A DNA stretch of 64,000 bases from FEN-1191 sp036490715 (lineage in GTDB: Bacteria; Pseudomonadota; Gammaproteobacteria; Steroidobacterales; Steroidobacteraceae), in assembly GCA_036490715.1 (NCBI GenBank), contig DASXDL010000035.1, forward strand, positions 38,629-102,628, written 5' to 3'. Below the pieces are notes generated by a model, which worked only from the letters and a program-made list of their open reading frames with translations, had not been told where the DNA came from and did no database searches. How positions within the stretch are numbered: position 1 is the stretch's first letter; each line of letters opens with the position of its first letter. This document shows, piece by piece, positions 26,658 through 35,639 of this stretch. Made by a program: the position numbers and the translations under genes.

Positions 26658-27083
26658 CTATGACTTCTTGCTGAACGTCACGCTGCAAGGCCGACCCTCG
26701 ACCCGGTGGCCATTACCGGATGTGTCGGTGAACGTGGCATCGACGTGATAGCCGTACTGAGTTCCGGCAGGTCGGTGCCCTACGGCGACCTCTGCCGCTC
26801 CGACCAGTCCTTTGGCATAAAGGTTGGCGTGGCCGTCAGCCAGAATCGCGCCACCCACCTGCAGCCAGCCCGGCTCGCCTTTGGACCCTTTTTCGCCGTG
26901 CAGCACGCCGTCTTTGACGGTCGATAGGAACTCAAACGAGTAGCCCAGCGCTCCGGCGGCGTTTGGGCACGACAAGACCGTGTTCCAAGTTCCGTCAAAG
27001 CGCTTCGGATCATCGGCCGATACGGCCGCGCCTGAATACGTCAGGATGCAAAGCAGCATCAGCGCCGCAGCGTTGCTTTTCAC
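26658..27083 (-). CDS. Secreted hypothetical protein
   Basis: A 141-residue protein with a Sec-type signal (KSNAAALMLLCILTYSGAAV, cleavage near VSADD). The mature part starts with FDGTWNTVLSCPN and carries two cysteines, in VLSCPN and GRPCSVTF, that may form a disulfide. It shows a small beta-barrel-like pattern. GTG at 27083 overlaps the TGA of the alpha/beta hydrolase (GTGA) and is preceded by AGGAG. I do not recognise a named family. The coupling implies export under the same control as the hydrolase. Confidence 0.7.
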   Translation of the reverse strand: MKSNAAALMLLCILTYSGAAVSADDPKRFDGTWNTVLSCPNAAGALGYSFEFLSTVKDGVLHGEKGSKGEPGWLQVGGAILADGHANLYAKGLVGAAEVAVGHRPAGTQYGYHVDATFTDTSGNGHRVEGRPCSVTFSKKS

Positions 27084-27967
27084 GGCCGACTCCTGGGTCT
27101 GTTCATCGCGTTTAGGTCCAGTTCGGATAGAAATCCCAAGACGAAGTGCGCAATATCGGCAGCATGGGTCTCGAGCGCAAAGTGTCCGGTGTCGAGAAAA
27201 TGCACCTGTGCCTTCGGAAGATCGCGCTTGTACGCGAGCGCACCCGGAGGGATGAAATGAGCGTCGTTCTGGCCCCAGACGGCGAGAAACGGCGGTTGCC
27301 ATTGTCTGAAGTACGCCTGAATGTCCGGATACAAAGCCACGTTGCTTCGATAATCCAGGATGAGATCCAGCTGAATCTCTTCTGCACCGGGTCGCTGCAG
27401 GTAGGCGATATCGAGCGTGTAGCCGTCCGGCGAGACGCGCTTCGGGTCCGAGCCGTGGAAGTACTGCCACTCGCGAATGAACTTCGCGGACAGCGATTCG
27501 CGGCACGCTTCCCGGTGCTCCGGGGTCGGCTCTCGCCAGTAGGTCTGCCACGGACCCCACGCGTCGCTGAAGCCCTCCAGGTAGGCATTACCGTTCTGAC
27601 TGACGATGGCACTAATGCGCTCCGGCTTCGCCAGTGCCACGCGATATCCCGTGGGCGCGCCGTAATCGAATACGTACATCGCGCAACGGGCGATGCTCAT
27701 CGCATCCAAAAAGCCGCTGATTACCTTGCCGAGGTTGTCGAAGCTGTAGGCGAATTTGCCGCGCGCTGGCGCCATCGTGTTGCCGAATCCGGGCAGATCC
27801 GGAGCGATGACGCGGTAGCGCATCGCCAACAGCGGAATCAACTCACGAAACATATGGCTCGAGGTCGGAAATCCATGCAGCAGCAGCACCACCGGCGCAT
27901 CGACCGGCCCGGCCTGGCGGTAGAACACCTCGACATTGCCAACCGTCTGGGTGTGATAGGTGGTCAT
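27080..27967 (-). CDS. Alpha/beta hydrolase (epoxide hydrolase/dehalogenase type)
   Basis: A 295-residue alpha/beta-fold hydrolase. The oxyanion motif is LLHGFPTSSHMF. The nucleophile elbow is YVFDYGAPTGYRVA, placing an Asp at the nucleophile position as in epoxide hydrolases and haloalkane dehalogenases. The catalytic His is in LDTGHFALE and the acid region is GQNDAHFIP. No signal is visible. It is coupled to the secreted protein downstream by a 4-base overlap. Hydrolysis of an epoxide or halide is likely but the substrate is unknown. Confidence 0.88.
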   Translation of the reverse strand: MTTYHTQTVGNVEVFYRQAGPVDAPVVLLLHGFPTSSHMFRELIPLLAMRYRVIAPDLPGFGNTMAPARGKFAYSFDNLGKVISGFLDAMSIARCAMYVFDYGAPTGYRVALAKPERISAIVSQNGNAYLEGFSDAWGPWQTYWREPTPEHREACRESLSAKFIREWQYFHGSDPKRVSPDGYTLDIAYLQRPGAEEIQLDLILDYRSNVALYPDIQAYFRQWQPPFLAVWGQNDAHFIPPGALAYKRDLPKAQVHFLDTGHFALETHAADIAHFVLGFLSELDLNAMNRPRSRP

Positions 27968-28046
27968 CGGCGAAGCGAGTTCCAGATTAATCGCGCTCTA
28001 AAACAGAGCTTAGCAAGTCGCATCGCCTGATAGGATTAAAGCTCAC

Positions 28047-28367
28047 ATGCGGCGCCCCCCTGCTGACAAGCTTCCCCCGGACCCTGATTTGAAGGACGGC
28101 GAGAGCATCGACGCGCTCTACGGTCTGGAACCGGTGTTCGAGCCGGATCGTGCGCCAGCCGACGGCACTGAATCGATCGGCGTCCAGGTTCAGGCGGTGC
28201 AGTGTCCGTACTGCGGAGAGACTTTTGAGACGTCGCTCGACCTTAGCGCCGGATCGACCCACTACGTCGAGGACTGCCAGGTGTGTTGCCAACCGATCGA
28301 GTTCTCGCTGCAGGTTGATCATGCCGGCCAGCTCGTGAACCTCACGACCTCGCGCGACGCACCGTGA
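28047..28367 (+). CDS. CPXCG motif-containing cysteine-rich protein
   Basis: A 106-residue protein with two cysteine pairs: CPYCGETFE near residue 53 and CQVCCQPIEF about 30 residues later. This CPxCG...CxxC arrangement defines a small family, common in gammaproteobacteria, that probably binds one zinc. The acidic N-terminal 50 residues are poorly conserved and the true start could be internal. The function is not known. The gene ends 28 bases before the AraC regulator on the same strand. Confidence 0.85.
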   Translation: MRRPPADKLPPDPDLKDGESIDALYGLEPVFEPDRAPADGTESIGVQVQAVQCPYCGETFETSLDLSAGSTHYVEDCQVCCQPIEFSLQVDHAGQLVNLTTSRDAP

Positions 28368-28395
28368 CAACGACCGACCTGGGAGATCATGCGTC

Positions 28396-29292
28396 ATGAG
28401 TCTGAGGATCTTCCGCCCCTGCGCCCTGCTGGCGCCCTATATCAATGCCTACTGGGACTATGACGACCTGATCGGCCAGGCGGACTCGTCACTCTCCATT
28501 CTTCCCGACACCGCAAGCTACCTGTGTTTTCTCTATCAGGATCCGTTGGTGACTGCGCATCGAACTGCCTCCTATCGGACTCGCAGCGGCCTGGCCGGGT
28601 TTCAGAGCTTCCGCAGCGATCTTGGAGGTCAGGGCAGCATCTCCGGGGTTTCGGCGCGCCTGACAGCGTGGGGGCTAAACGTGTTTCGCCGTGGCGTTGT
28701 AAAGGAGTGCGCCGAAAAGCGCGTGGACTGTCGGGATCTTTTCCCCAGGTACACCATCGAACAGATAGAGGACGATCTGGCCCGGATTGCAACGGCGAAC
28801 GATCGCGTCGCGTACATCGAGAAATTCCTGCTGTCGCTCTTCACCCCGGGCAGCGTGGACCTAGTTGTCCGGCGGGCCTGCGAGGCGCTGTCTGTGTCCA
28901 GCGGCGGGTGCCGGATTGCAGAACTGGCATCAAGGCTGGGCTTGAGCAAGCGGGCCTTGGAGCGCCGCTTCGTCAATCAGATCGGCGCGACGCCCAAGAA
29001 ATTCTTGCGCGTGGTCCGACTGCGCAATGCCATCACCCTGAAGAGAAGCTTGCCGACTTGGGCCGACGTCGCGCAGACCGTCGGCTATTACGATCAGAGC
29101 CACATGATCCATGATTTCCTTGAGCTCTACGGCATGACCCCCGATGCTCTGTACCCGCAGGTGCAAGCCTCCGCGACCATTCGCTTCTCGGGATTGCTGG
29201 ACTTGTCTCCAGTGGCACAAGCCCCGCGGCTCCGAGGTCGGCGCGCCGACCTGGCGCATTTTTCCAATACCGCATCGGCCGAGCTCATCTAA
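28396..29292 (+). CDS. AraC family transcriptional regulator
   Basis: A 298-residue regulator. The N-terminal half resembles the DUF6597-type sensor (LAPYINAYWDYDDLI, LPDTASYLCFLY). The C-terminal AraC helix-turn-helix shows IAELASRLGLSKRALERRF then ATPKKFLRVVRLRNA and VAQTVGYYDQSHMIHDFLE. Two HTH motifs in this order are diagnostic. ATG at 28396 has GGGAG about 10 bases upstream. Its targets are unknown; the CPXCG gene lies just upstream and the secreted DUF3280-like gene just downstream. Confidence 0.92.
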   Translation: MSLRIFRPCALLAPYINAYWDYDDLIGQADSSLSILPDTASYLCFLYQDPLVTAHRTASYRTRSGLAGFQSFRSDLGGQGSISGVSARLTAWGLNVFRRGVVKECAEKRVDCRDLFPRYTIEQIEDDLARIATANDRVAYIEKFLLSLFTPGSVDLVVRRACEALSVSSGGCRIAELASRLGLSKRALERRFVNQIGATPKKFLRVVRLRNAITLKRSLPTWADVAQTVGYYDQSHMIHDFLELYGMTPDALYPQVQASATIRFSGLLDLSPVAQAPRLRGRRADLAHFSNTASAELI

Positions 29293-29340
29293 GGTGCCGC
29301 GGTCCGGGCGCCGTCCGCCTCGAGGAGCAGGAGCAGCAGC

Positions 29341-30036
29341 ATGCAGTGGAGAATAAAAAGCCCATTGGAACCGAACACGAAGTGGCGCGCGGCGGTCCTT
29401 GCCGCGTTGGTCGTCGGTGCCGGCCCGGCTTTGGTGTGGGGCAAAGACCCATCGACGACACCCATCCCGATAGCGGTGTTTGATTTCGAGTTGGAGGATC
29501 TGACGCCGGCGTCAGCATTGCTCAACAAGTCGACCACCGGCACAGCCGCATTGGAGAAGGAGACCGCCGCGGCGACACGTGAGCTTACGAGTTCGGGCCG
29601 CTACCGCGTGATCACCGTGACCAACTCGGCAGCGCAAGCGAGTACGCCAGCCAGGCTTCGCGAATGCGATGGCTGCGAGGCGAAAATGGCGCTTAAGCTC
29701 GGCGCCCAGCAGTCGCTGCTCGGTATTGTCAGAAGGGCCACGCAGACCGATTACTACATAGTCATTAATATCCGGGATGCACACACCGGCGAACTCGTGA
29801 ATCAACAGGCGGCGAACTTCGCTGGTGGTGAGGATGGTTGGGCCAGCGGCGCGCGCATGTTGCTCGACCATCAGGTGCTGTACCCGGATCAGCCGGAACG
29901 TCTTTCCTCGTCGGAACAACCTCAGTGCAAAGAGGCGACGGTCAGTCCCGTCAGCGGCTTTGCCGAGTGTATTGACCCGCGCGGAGCGCCCGTGGCTCCG
30001 CCGCCGGCACGTCCGGATAGTCCGACGACAGAGTAG
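29341..30036 (+). CDS. Secreted DUF3280/DUF2380-like protein
   Basis: A 231-residue exported protein. The signal is KWRAAVLAALVVGAGPALVW; the mature part starts with PIAVFDFELEDLTPASALL, the hallmark of this family of uncharacterised proteins. The central part has a cysteine pair (RECDGCEAKMAL) and a segment IRDAHTGELVNQQAANF found in TolB-like beta domains. A proline-rich tail ends the protein. The ATG follows a purine-rich site (GAGGAGCAGGAG). Family function is unknown; members are often found with periplasmic redox proteins. Confidence 0.78.
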   Translation: MQWRIKSPLEPNTKWRAAVLAALVVGAGPALVWGKDPSTTPIPIAVFDFELEDLTPASALLNKSTTGTAALEKETAAATRELTSSGRYRVITVTNSAAQASTPARLRECDGCEAKMALKLGAQQSLLGIVRRATQTDYYIVINIRDAHTGELVNQQAANFAGGEDGWASGARMLLDHQVLYPDQPERLSSSEQPQCKEATVSPVSGFAECIDPRGAPVAPPPARPDSPTTE

Positions 30037-30079
30037 AACTGAGACGCCGGTCGCTGCGACGCGTGGCGCTTTTGGCCTC

Positions 30080-30306
30080 AACCGGTTACACTAGCGTTTG
30101 GCGTTTGTCGAATGCGTGGTTCGGTCCACGCGCCGAGGTTCTTCAGCGTCCCATGAGGGCAGTCAAGCCCATCCGCTGGGATCCTATCGCCCCTCCTGCA
30201 AGCCCATCGTAGATCTCGCCTTCGGGCGGGACCGAGTCAGTCTATTTATTGGCGAGTTTGCCGACGGCGTAGCTTTCGGGCAGCCGATTCGTCCTGGAGT
30301 TTTATT
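30080..30306 (+). promoter_or_regulatory. Structured leader of the RhlE-type helicase gene
   Basis: About 220 noncoding bases precede the helicase start. Two hairpins are visible: GCGTGG at 30114-30119 pairs with CCACGC at 30126-30131, and a UUCG-capped stem CGCC/GGCG at 30217-30228 that extends by two or three pairs. A T-rich stretch TCTATTTATTGG follows. A weak promoter (TGGCGC, 17 bases, TACACT) may lie around 30066-30094. Long structured leaders are known for cold-responsive DEAD-box helicase genes, so autoregulation is plausible. There is no U-tract, so these are not simple terminators. Confidence 0.35.
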
Positions 30307-31413
30307 GTGTTTAGTGATTTTGCTTTGAGGCCGCAGTTACTGCAGGCCGTGACCAAGTTAGGTTATTTCGATCCTACCCCGATTCAGGAGCGCGCAATTC
30401 CCGTGGTGCTGGAGGGTCGCGATTTGATGGCGGCCGCGCAGACCGGTACCGGCAAGACCGCGGCGTTCGGGCTGCCGATGCTGGAACGCTTGATGTTGCA
30501 GCCGTCGTTACAGCGCAGTCCGCGCGCGCTGATTTTGGTGCCAACGCGGGAGCTGGCCTCGCAGGTCAGCGAGTCGCTGCGCGAGTTCGGACAGCAGCTG
30601 CCGCTGCGCGGCACGCTGATATTCGGCGGCGTGAGTCCTGGGCCGCAGATTGATGCGCTGTCTCGGGGCGTGGATATCGTCGTCGCAACGCCGGGACGAC
30701 TGCTGGATCATCTGCAGACGCGCGCGGTCGACCTGTCGCGCATCGAAATATTGGTGCTGGACGAAGCCGACCGGATGCTCGACATGGGCTTCATACGCCC
30801 TATTCGTAAGTTGATCGCGGCGCTGCCTGCGCAGCGTCAAACGCTGATGTTTTCGGCCACATTCTCCGAGGAAATTCGCGGCCTGGCTAAATCCCTGCTG
30901 CGAAACCCGGTCAGCATCGATATCTCACCGCGCAACAGCGCGCCCGCCCTGGTCGATCACCAGGTGTATCACGTCGACACTGCCGACAAGCACCCACTGC
31001 TTCGGCGTCTGATAGTCGACGGAGATATCAAGCAGTCGCTGGTTTTTACCCGCACCAAGCACGGCGCCAATCGCCTGGCCGAGCGACTGGTCCGCGACGG
31101 CCTGGTTTGCGCCGCGATCCATGGCAATAAATCGCAGGCCGCACGGACCCGTGCGCTGAGCGATTTCAAACAGGGGCGAGTGCGAATACTCGTCGCCACT
31201 GACATTGCGGCGCGCGGCCTGGACATCAGCGAGATGCCGCACGTGGTGAACTTCGAACTGCCACATGTCCCGGAAGACTACGTGCATCGCATCGGCCGTA
31301 CCGGCCGTGCAGGATCACCCGGCCGGGCGGTGTCACTCGTCAGCCGCGATGAGCGCGATCGCCTTCGCGCGATCGAGAAAATGCTCGGTCATCGCATCCC
31401 CGTGGCCGCCTGA
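30307..31413 (+). CDS. rhlE: DEAD-box ATP-dependent RNA helicase, RhlE-type
   Basis: A 368-residue RNA helicase with the full set of motifs: F and Q motif GYFDPTPIQERAIP, motif I AQTGTGKTAAF, Ia PTRELA, Ib TPGRLLD, II DEADRML, III FSATFSEE, IV LVFTRTKHGANR, V TDIAARGLD and VI HRIGRTGRAG. The C-terminal extension is very short, so it is a minimal RhlE-like protein. It unwinds RNA during ribosome assembly or RNA decay, often in the cold. The start is GTG at 30307, downstream of TGGAG. Confidence 0.93.
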   Translation: MFSDFALRPQLLQAVTKLGYFDPTPIQERAIPVVLEGRDLMAAAQTGTGKTAAFGLPMLERLMLQPSLQRSPRALILVPTRELASQVSESLREFGQQLPLRGTLIFGGVSPGPQIDALSRGVDIVVATPGRLLDHLQTRAVDLSRIEILVLDEADRMLDMGFIRPIRKLIAALPAQRQTLMFSATFSEEIRGLAKSLLRNPVSIDISPRNSAPALVDHQVYHVDTADKHPLLRRLIVDGDIKQSLVFTRTKHGANRLAERLVRDGLVCAAIHGNKSQAARTRALSDFKQGRVRILVATDIAARGLDISEMPHVVNFELPHVPEDYVHRIGRTGRAGSPGRAVSLVSRDERDRLRAIEKMLGHRIPVAA

Positions 31414-31456
31414 CGGGTGCTCTGACAAACGCTCCGCTGTTCAGTCGGGGGCGGCC

Positions 31457-32308
31457 TTAGCGCTTGACGATGATCACCTCCAGGTATTCGGCTGGCACGA
31501 CCAGCGAGTCCTTGCCCGCCGTGTTAAAGCGCTCGAGAAGATGGGTGATATCCCGCTCTAGCGATGCCTGCTTGGGGGCATCGAGCGCGGCGAAGGCCTT
31601 GAGCGTCGGGCCGTAGAAATCACGAAATACCTGGATCCAGTGCGCACTGGAGCGGTAGCGGAAGTTGAACAGCTTGCGCACGCAGTGAATTGCATCGGCT
31701 TGGGATCCGAACAGCGACACAATGTGCGGTTCGGTGCCCCACAGCGCAGGTGATTTGAGTCCGGCGGGGGGCGGAAGGTAGGCACCGATGGCGTTGAACA
31801 GCTGACCGATGAAGCCCTCCGGGGTCCAGTTCACCAGCCCGATCCGGCCACCGTGCCGGACCACTCGCAGCATCTCGGCGGCCGGACGCGTGTGATCGGG
31901 CGTGAACATTGCGCCGAAAGTGGACAACACCACGTCAAAGCTCGCGTCCGCGAACGGCAGCTGCTCGGCGTCGGCGACCTGGAAATCCAGCTTCAGCCCC
32001 TCAGCCGCGGCTCGCGCCCTGCCCTTGTCGAGCAGTTCCGGCACGTAGTCGGTGGAGGTCACGGCGGCGAAGCGGCGAGCCGCGGCCAGAGAGGCGTTGC
32101 CGTTACCGGCGGCGACATCGAGCACACGCTCCCCCGCACGAATGTCGACCGCCTCGGCGAGTGTCTCGCCAACGATCTGCAGCGTGGTGCCGATCACGGC
32201 GAAGTCGCCGCTCGCCCATGTGGCTTGCTGCTTCGCCTTGATGGAAGCAAAGTCGGGGGCGGCGGTATAGCGCTCCTGCGGAGCTGCGGTTGCGGTGGTG
32301 GAGCCCAT
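31457..32308 (-). CDS. Class I SAM-dependent methyltransferase
   Basis: A 283-residue methyltransferase of the UbiE/Methyltransf_11 type. Motif I is VLDVAAGNGNASLAAARR, followed by ADAEQLPFADASFDVVLSTF (motif II region) and LRVVRHGGRIGLVNW (motif III). It is convergent with the helicase gene and divergent from the AraC regulator at 32474, from which 165 bases separate it. The substrate is unknown. The divergent layout suggests control by that regulator. Confidence 0.9.
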   Translation of the reverse strand: MGSTTATAAPQERYTAAPDFASIKAKQQATWASGDFAVIGTTLQIVGETLAEAVDIRAGERVLDVAAGNGNASLAAARRFAAVTSTDYVPELLDKGRARAAAEGLKLDFQVADAEQLPFADASFDVVLSTFGAMFTPDHTRPAAEMLRVVRHGGRIGLVNWTPEGFIGQLFNAIGAYLPPPAGLKSPALWGTEPHIVSLFGSQADAIHCVRKLFNFRYRSSAHWIQVFRDFYGPTLKAFAALDAPKQASLERDITHLLERFNTAGKDSLVVPAEYLEVIIVKR

Positions 32309-32395
32309 AATATTCCTCGGTACGTGGTTAGTGGTCTTCAGAGCTCAGTATGCGGATTGGATGTTCCGCTCTTCTATTCCGACAGTCCCCGGCAT

Positions 32396-32470
32396 TTGAT
32401 CGCGAGTCCTCGAATGGCGCCGGTCGCTTGCGCGTTGCACCGGGAATCCACCAAACTTGATCGCGAGTCC
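32396..32470 (+). repeat. 14-bp direct repeat in a divergent promoter region
   Basis: The sequence TTGATCGCGAGTCC occurs twice on the same strand, at 32396-32409 and 32457-32470, exactly 61 bases apart. Both copies have an A two bases before. The second copy ends 3 bases before the ATG of the AraC regulator gene, so protein bound there would block its translation start or late promoter. Direct repeats in the region between an AraC regulator and a divergent gene are typical AraC-type operators. The repeat is seen directly; its role is inference. Confidence 0.5.
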
Positions 32471-32473
32471 GCC

Positions 32474-33523
32474 ATGAGTCACGACATCCTGTCCGACGTG
32501 TTACGCAGCGTGCGTTTGCGCGGAGCGCTGTATTACTACGTGAGCGGAACCCGCAGCTGGGCGGCGGAAGCCCCCGCTTCACGCGATATCGCCGCGGCAG
32601 TCATGCCAAATTCGGAACACGTGATGGAATATCACGTTGTCATTCGCGGAGCCTGCTGGGGGGCAGTGGTGGGCGAGGCGCCGGTACGCGTTGAAGCCGG
32701 CGATATCATCCTGTTTCCACATGGTGACGCGCACGTCGTTTCCAGCGCGCCCGGCATGCGGGCGCGGTCGGACGTAGCGAGCTTTTTTGGGCGCAGCGAA
32801 GAGCAGCTGCCCTTCACCTTGCATCTTGACGCGGCCGAGGTGCGCGTCGGCGTGCCGCAAGACGAACAGTGCGACACCACGTTGGTGTGCGGCTTTTTGG
32901 GTTGCGATCTGCGTCCCTTCAACCCTCTGATCGAAACACTGCCGCGACTCATGCACCTGAAGGCGAGCACCGATCAGGACTGGATTTCGCATTTCATGCT
33001 TCAAGCGGTGGCGGAATCGAAGAACAAGCGGCCGGGCGGCGAGGCAATGCTCGAGCGTATGAGCGAAATGATGTTTATCGATGCAGTGCGCCGCTACGTC
33101 GCCCATTTGCCGGGCAACAGCCGCGGCTGGCTGGCGGGCCTGCGGGATCGATTCGTCGGCCGAGCGCTGGCGCTATTGCACGACGACCCGGGGCAGGCCT
33201 GGACCGTGGAAGAGCTGGGCCGGCGAATCGGGCTTTCGCGCTCGGCGCTGCATGAGCGTTTCGCGGACTTGGTCGGACTGCCGCCGATGCAATACCTCGC
33301 CAATTGGCGAATTCAGGCTGGCGCCGCACTGCTGCGCGACACGACCGCGACGGTGGCGTGGGTCGCGCAGGAAACCGGCTATGAATCGGGCGCGGCGTTC
33401 ACCAGAGCGTTCAAACGACTTGTGGGTAAATCACCCGCCCTCTGGCGGCAGCAGACCGCGCCAAAGGCACAATCCACGCACGTCGAGACAAAGGCGGCAT
33501 CAAGAACCGCCACTCGAAACTGA
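32474..33523 (+). CDS. AraC family regulator with cupin sensor domain
   Basis: A 349-residue regulator. An N-terminal cupin domain covers about residues 10-100 (YHVVIRGACWGAVVGEAPVR then AGDIILFPHGDAHVV). The C-terminal AraC module has VEELGRRIGLSRSALHERF then GLPPMQYLANWRIQAGAALL and VAWVAQETGYESGAAFTRAF. ATG at 32474 is chosen; the longer frame back to 31853 is antisense to the methyltransferase, and an intermediate ATG at 32414 cannot be excluded. The 14-bp repeat upstream could be its own operator. Confidence 0.88.
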   Translation: MSHDILSDVLRSVRLRGALYYYVSGTRSWAAEAPASRDIAAAVMPNSEHVMEYHVVIRGACWGAVVGEAPVRVEAGDIILFPHGDAHVVSSAPGMRARSDVASFFGRSEEQLPFTLHLDAAEVRVGVPQDEQCDTTLVCGFLGCDLRPFNPLIETLPRLMHLKASTDQDWISHFMLQAVAESKNKRPGGEAMLERMSEMMFIDAVRRYVAHLPGNSRGWLAGLRDRFVGRALALLHDDPGQAWTVEELGRRIGLSRSALHERFADLVGLPPMQYLANWRIQAGAALLRDTTATVAWVAQETGYESGAAFTRAFKRLVGKSPALWRQQTAPKAQSTHVETKAASRTATRN

Positions 33524-33868
33524 GCGCTCAGCGGCCGCCAAAGATATAGGGCCCCGACGGCAACCTGGGCCCCACTCGTGGATTGGGCGGGCGCGCGCCG
33601 ACGGCTGTCACAATTCGGGCGGCGCTGGGAATGCAGCCGGTTTAACCCCAGGCGTTGAACACGCTCGATGCTTGACTCTGTGCTCGCTGACCTGCGCTAC
33701 AAGGCACTGATCCTGAGAATGAATCTGTCGAGCCGACACTATGTCAATGGACATCCCGGACTCGAACAGGCGCTGCATCGCGATAACTGCCACGGCGTAC
33801 CGCCATATCAGCGCCGTCTGCTACACTAACCCCGACCATAAGAATTAGAGCGGGGCGGTGTCTACTAC
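33524..33868 (+). other. Intergenic region before the fatty acid desaturase
   Basis: About 345 bases with no recognisable gene on either strand. The short frames present give no familiar protein. Two GGGCCCC elements at roughly 33550-33575 could form a stem. AT-rich DNA around 33820-33850, including TACACT and TAAGAATTAG, precedes the desaturase start and is the most likely place for its promoter. Confidence 0.3.
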
Positions 33869-35017
33869 GTGTCCTCGATCGACCGGATTAAGCAGCAGAA
33901 GCGGTCCATCGTTGAGCGCTACCTCAAATCGAGTGATGTCAGGGGCTCATCGCAAGTTATAGCGACGTTGGGCTTATTTGTGCTCATGTGGTGGATCGCA
34001 GTCCTTGGGGCGGGTACCTCCCCTTGGATCACCGCAACAGCAATTCTATTGATCGCTCTGTTTGCGTTGCGCGTCTTCGCGCTGATGCATGAATGCGGGC
34101 ATGGCAGCCTTTGTCGCAGCCACGGGCTCAATCGCGCGACTGGCTTCCTGCTGGGCGTCGTCTCAGGCATGCCGCAATATGTGTGGTCGCAGCACCACAA
34201 TTATCACCATGCCCACAACGGCAATTGGGATAGATACCGCGGGCCCTACGCGACGCCCTCCACAGATGAATACGCGGCCATGACCAGTGCACAGCAGCGC
34301 TTCTACCGGGCCAAGTGCAGCCTCGCGGCCGCGCCTCTTGTCGGCTTCGTTTACTTGATCTTCAACCCGCGCTTCACCTGGGCCAAGGGCAGTCTCGGCC
34401 TCCTCGCCCATATCCTTAGCAGGAAAGCCCGACATCCAGATGTAGCCATCAAGACCCATGCGGCCACGTACAAAACGCCCTATTGGAAGTCGCGCAAGGA
34501 GTACTGGCACATGTTCTTCAACAACGCCGTGCTGCTCACGGTGTGGGTGTTGATGTGCCGGGAAGTCGGGACGGCACTGTTCTTTTCCATCTATACGATC
34601 AGCCTATCGATTGCGGGTGGCGCCGGCGTCATCCTGTTCAGTGTTCAGCACAATTTTGATCACTCCTACGCGAGCGGCAGCAAGGAGTGGGACTACATCA
34701 CCGGGGCGATCAAAGGAACGAGCTTTCTAATTCTGCCGCGATGGCTCAATTGGTTTACCGCGAACATCGGCTACCACCATGTCCACCATCTGTCTGCCAA
34801 CATTCCAAATTATTGTTTGGTTCAGTGCCACGACGAATATCAGCATCTGTTTGCTGACGTCACCCGCGTGAAGCTGTCTCAAATTCACAGGGCGCAGAAA
34901 TGCATCCTGTGGGATACACGGGCACAGCGAATCATCTCGGTTTCAGAGTATCAACAGCAGTGCCAACGATCCGCGCCGCGTATTGATCAATCCAGCCCGG
35001 AGTTGATGCCGCCGTAG
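33869..35017 (+). CDS. Fatty acid desaturase
   Basis: A 382-residue membrane enzyme with the three histidine boxes that bind the di-iron centre: HECGHGS near residue 75, HHNYHHAHNG about 35 residues later and HHVHHLS near residue 305. Four or more hydrophobic helices are seen. It should introduce a double bond into an acyl chain using oxygen and an electron donor not encoded nearby. The start is GTG at 33869, just after a GAGCGGGG tract. The C-terminal 60 residues are polar and poorly conserved in type. Confidence 0.9.
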   Translation: MSSIDRIKQQKRSIVERYLKSSDVRGSSQVIATLGLFVLMWWIAVLGAGTSPWITATAILLIALFALRVFALMHECGHGSLCRSHGLNRATGFLLGVVSGMPQYVWSQHHNYHHAHNGNWDRYRGPYATPSTDEYAAMTSAQQRFYRAKCSLAAAPLVGFVYLIFNPRFTWAKGSLGLLAHILSRKARHPDVAIKTHAATYKTPYWKSRKEYWHMFFNNAVLLTVWVLMCREVGTALFFSIYTISLSIAGGAGVILFSVQHNFDHSYASGSKEWDYITGAIKGTSFLILPRWLNWFTANIGYHHVHHLSANIPNYCLVQCHDEYQHLFADVTRVKLSQIHRAQKCILWDTRAQRIISVSEYQQQCQRSAPRIDQSSPELMPP

Positions 35018-35097
35018 CAAGACTGATGAATGCAGGCCGAGTCGCGCCTGCTCCCATTCACAGTGTACTCAAGGGCGGCAACGTGCTTCGTGCGGCG

Positions 35098-35511
35098 CTA
35101 ACCAAACCTGGACTTCAGCCGTTCGGAAAACTTCGATTGCTGCAGCACCACGCGTTCGTGCGTGCCGACGCCGATTTCCTCATCGCCGTCGGTCGCCCGA
35201 ATGGAAAACTCGATGCGCCGGCCGTCAACGCCGGTGACCTTCGCTTCGCCGGTGACGCGTTGACCAACCGGCGTCGCCGCCAGATGGCGCACGTCGACGT
35301 GCGTCCCGAGCGCGATCTCGCCGGCGTCGAGATAGGGTTTGATGGCGTTGAGAGCTGCGTTCTCCATCGCCATGATCATGACCGGAGTCGCCAGGACCGG
35401 AGGCAAGGTCACATCCTTGAAACGGCTGGCGAGATGTTCGGGCAAGACGACCAAGCTGAAGGAGCCCGTGATCCCAATCGGTATTGATTGCACGCAACCA
35501 TCATTGCGCAT
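35098..35511 (-). CDS. FlK-like acyl-CoA thioesterase
   Basis: A 137-residue hotdog-fold protein similar to the fluoroacetyl-CoA thioesterase family. The expected catalytic residues are present: Thr in VLATPVMIM, Glu in AMENAAL and His in GTHVDVRHLAATPVGQRVTG. The end GTHERVVL is also typical. The family hydrolyses small acyl-CoA esters; many members with this pattern do not act on fluoroacetate. It lies alone on the minus strand between plus-strand genes. Confidence 0.88.
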   Translation of the reverse strand: MRNDGCVQSIPIGITGSFSLVVLPEHLASRFKDVTLPPVLATPVMIMAMENAALNAIKPYLDAGEIALGTHVDVRHLAATPVGQRVTGEAKVTGVDGRRIEFSIRATDGDEEIGVGTHERVVLQQSKFSERLKSRFG

Positions 35512-35639
35512 GTGTCTGGGTCAATCAACTCGTGCGCTGTCGGCCGTGCGCGATGTCGGATGCCCGATGGCTTGCGGAAGTTTGCGCTTCGGCCTGAGAA
35601 TGTTCGCGATCTACAAACCCACCTGACGACGGCCTCAAC

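Noticed and set aside
31853..32473. Upstream extension of the AraC regulator frame
   Set aside because: It is antisense to the methyltransferase gene and has no domain; the regulator starts at 32474 or possibly 32414.
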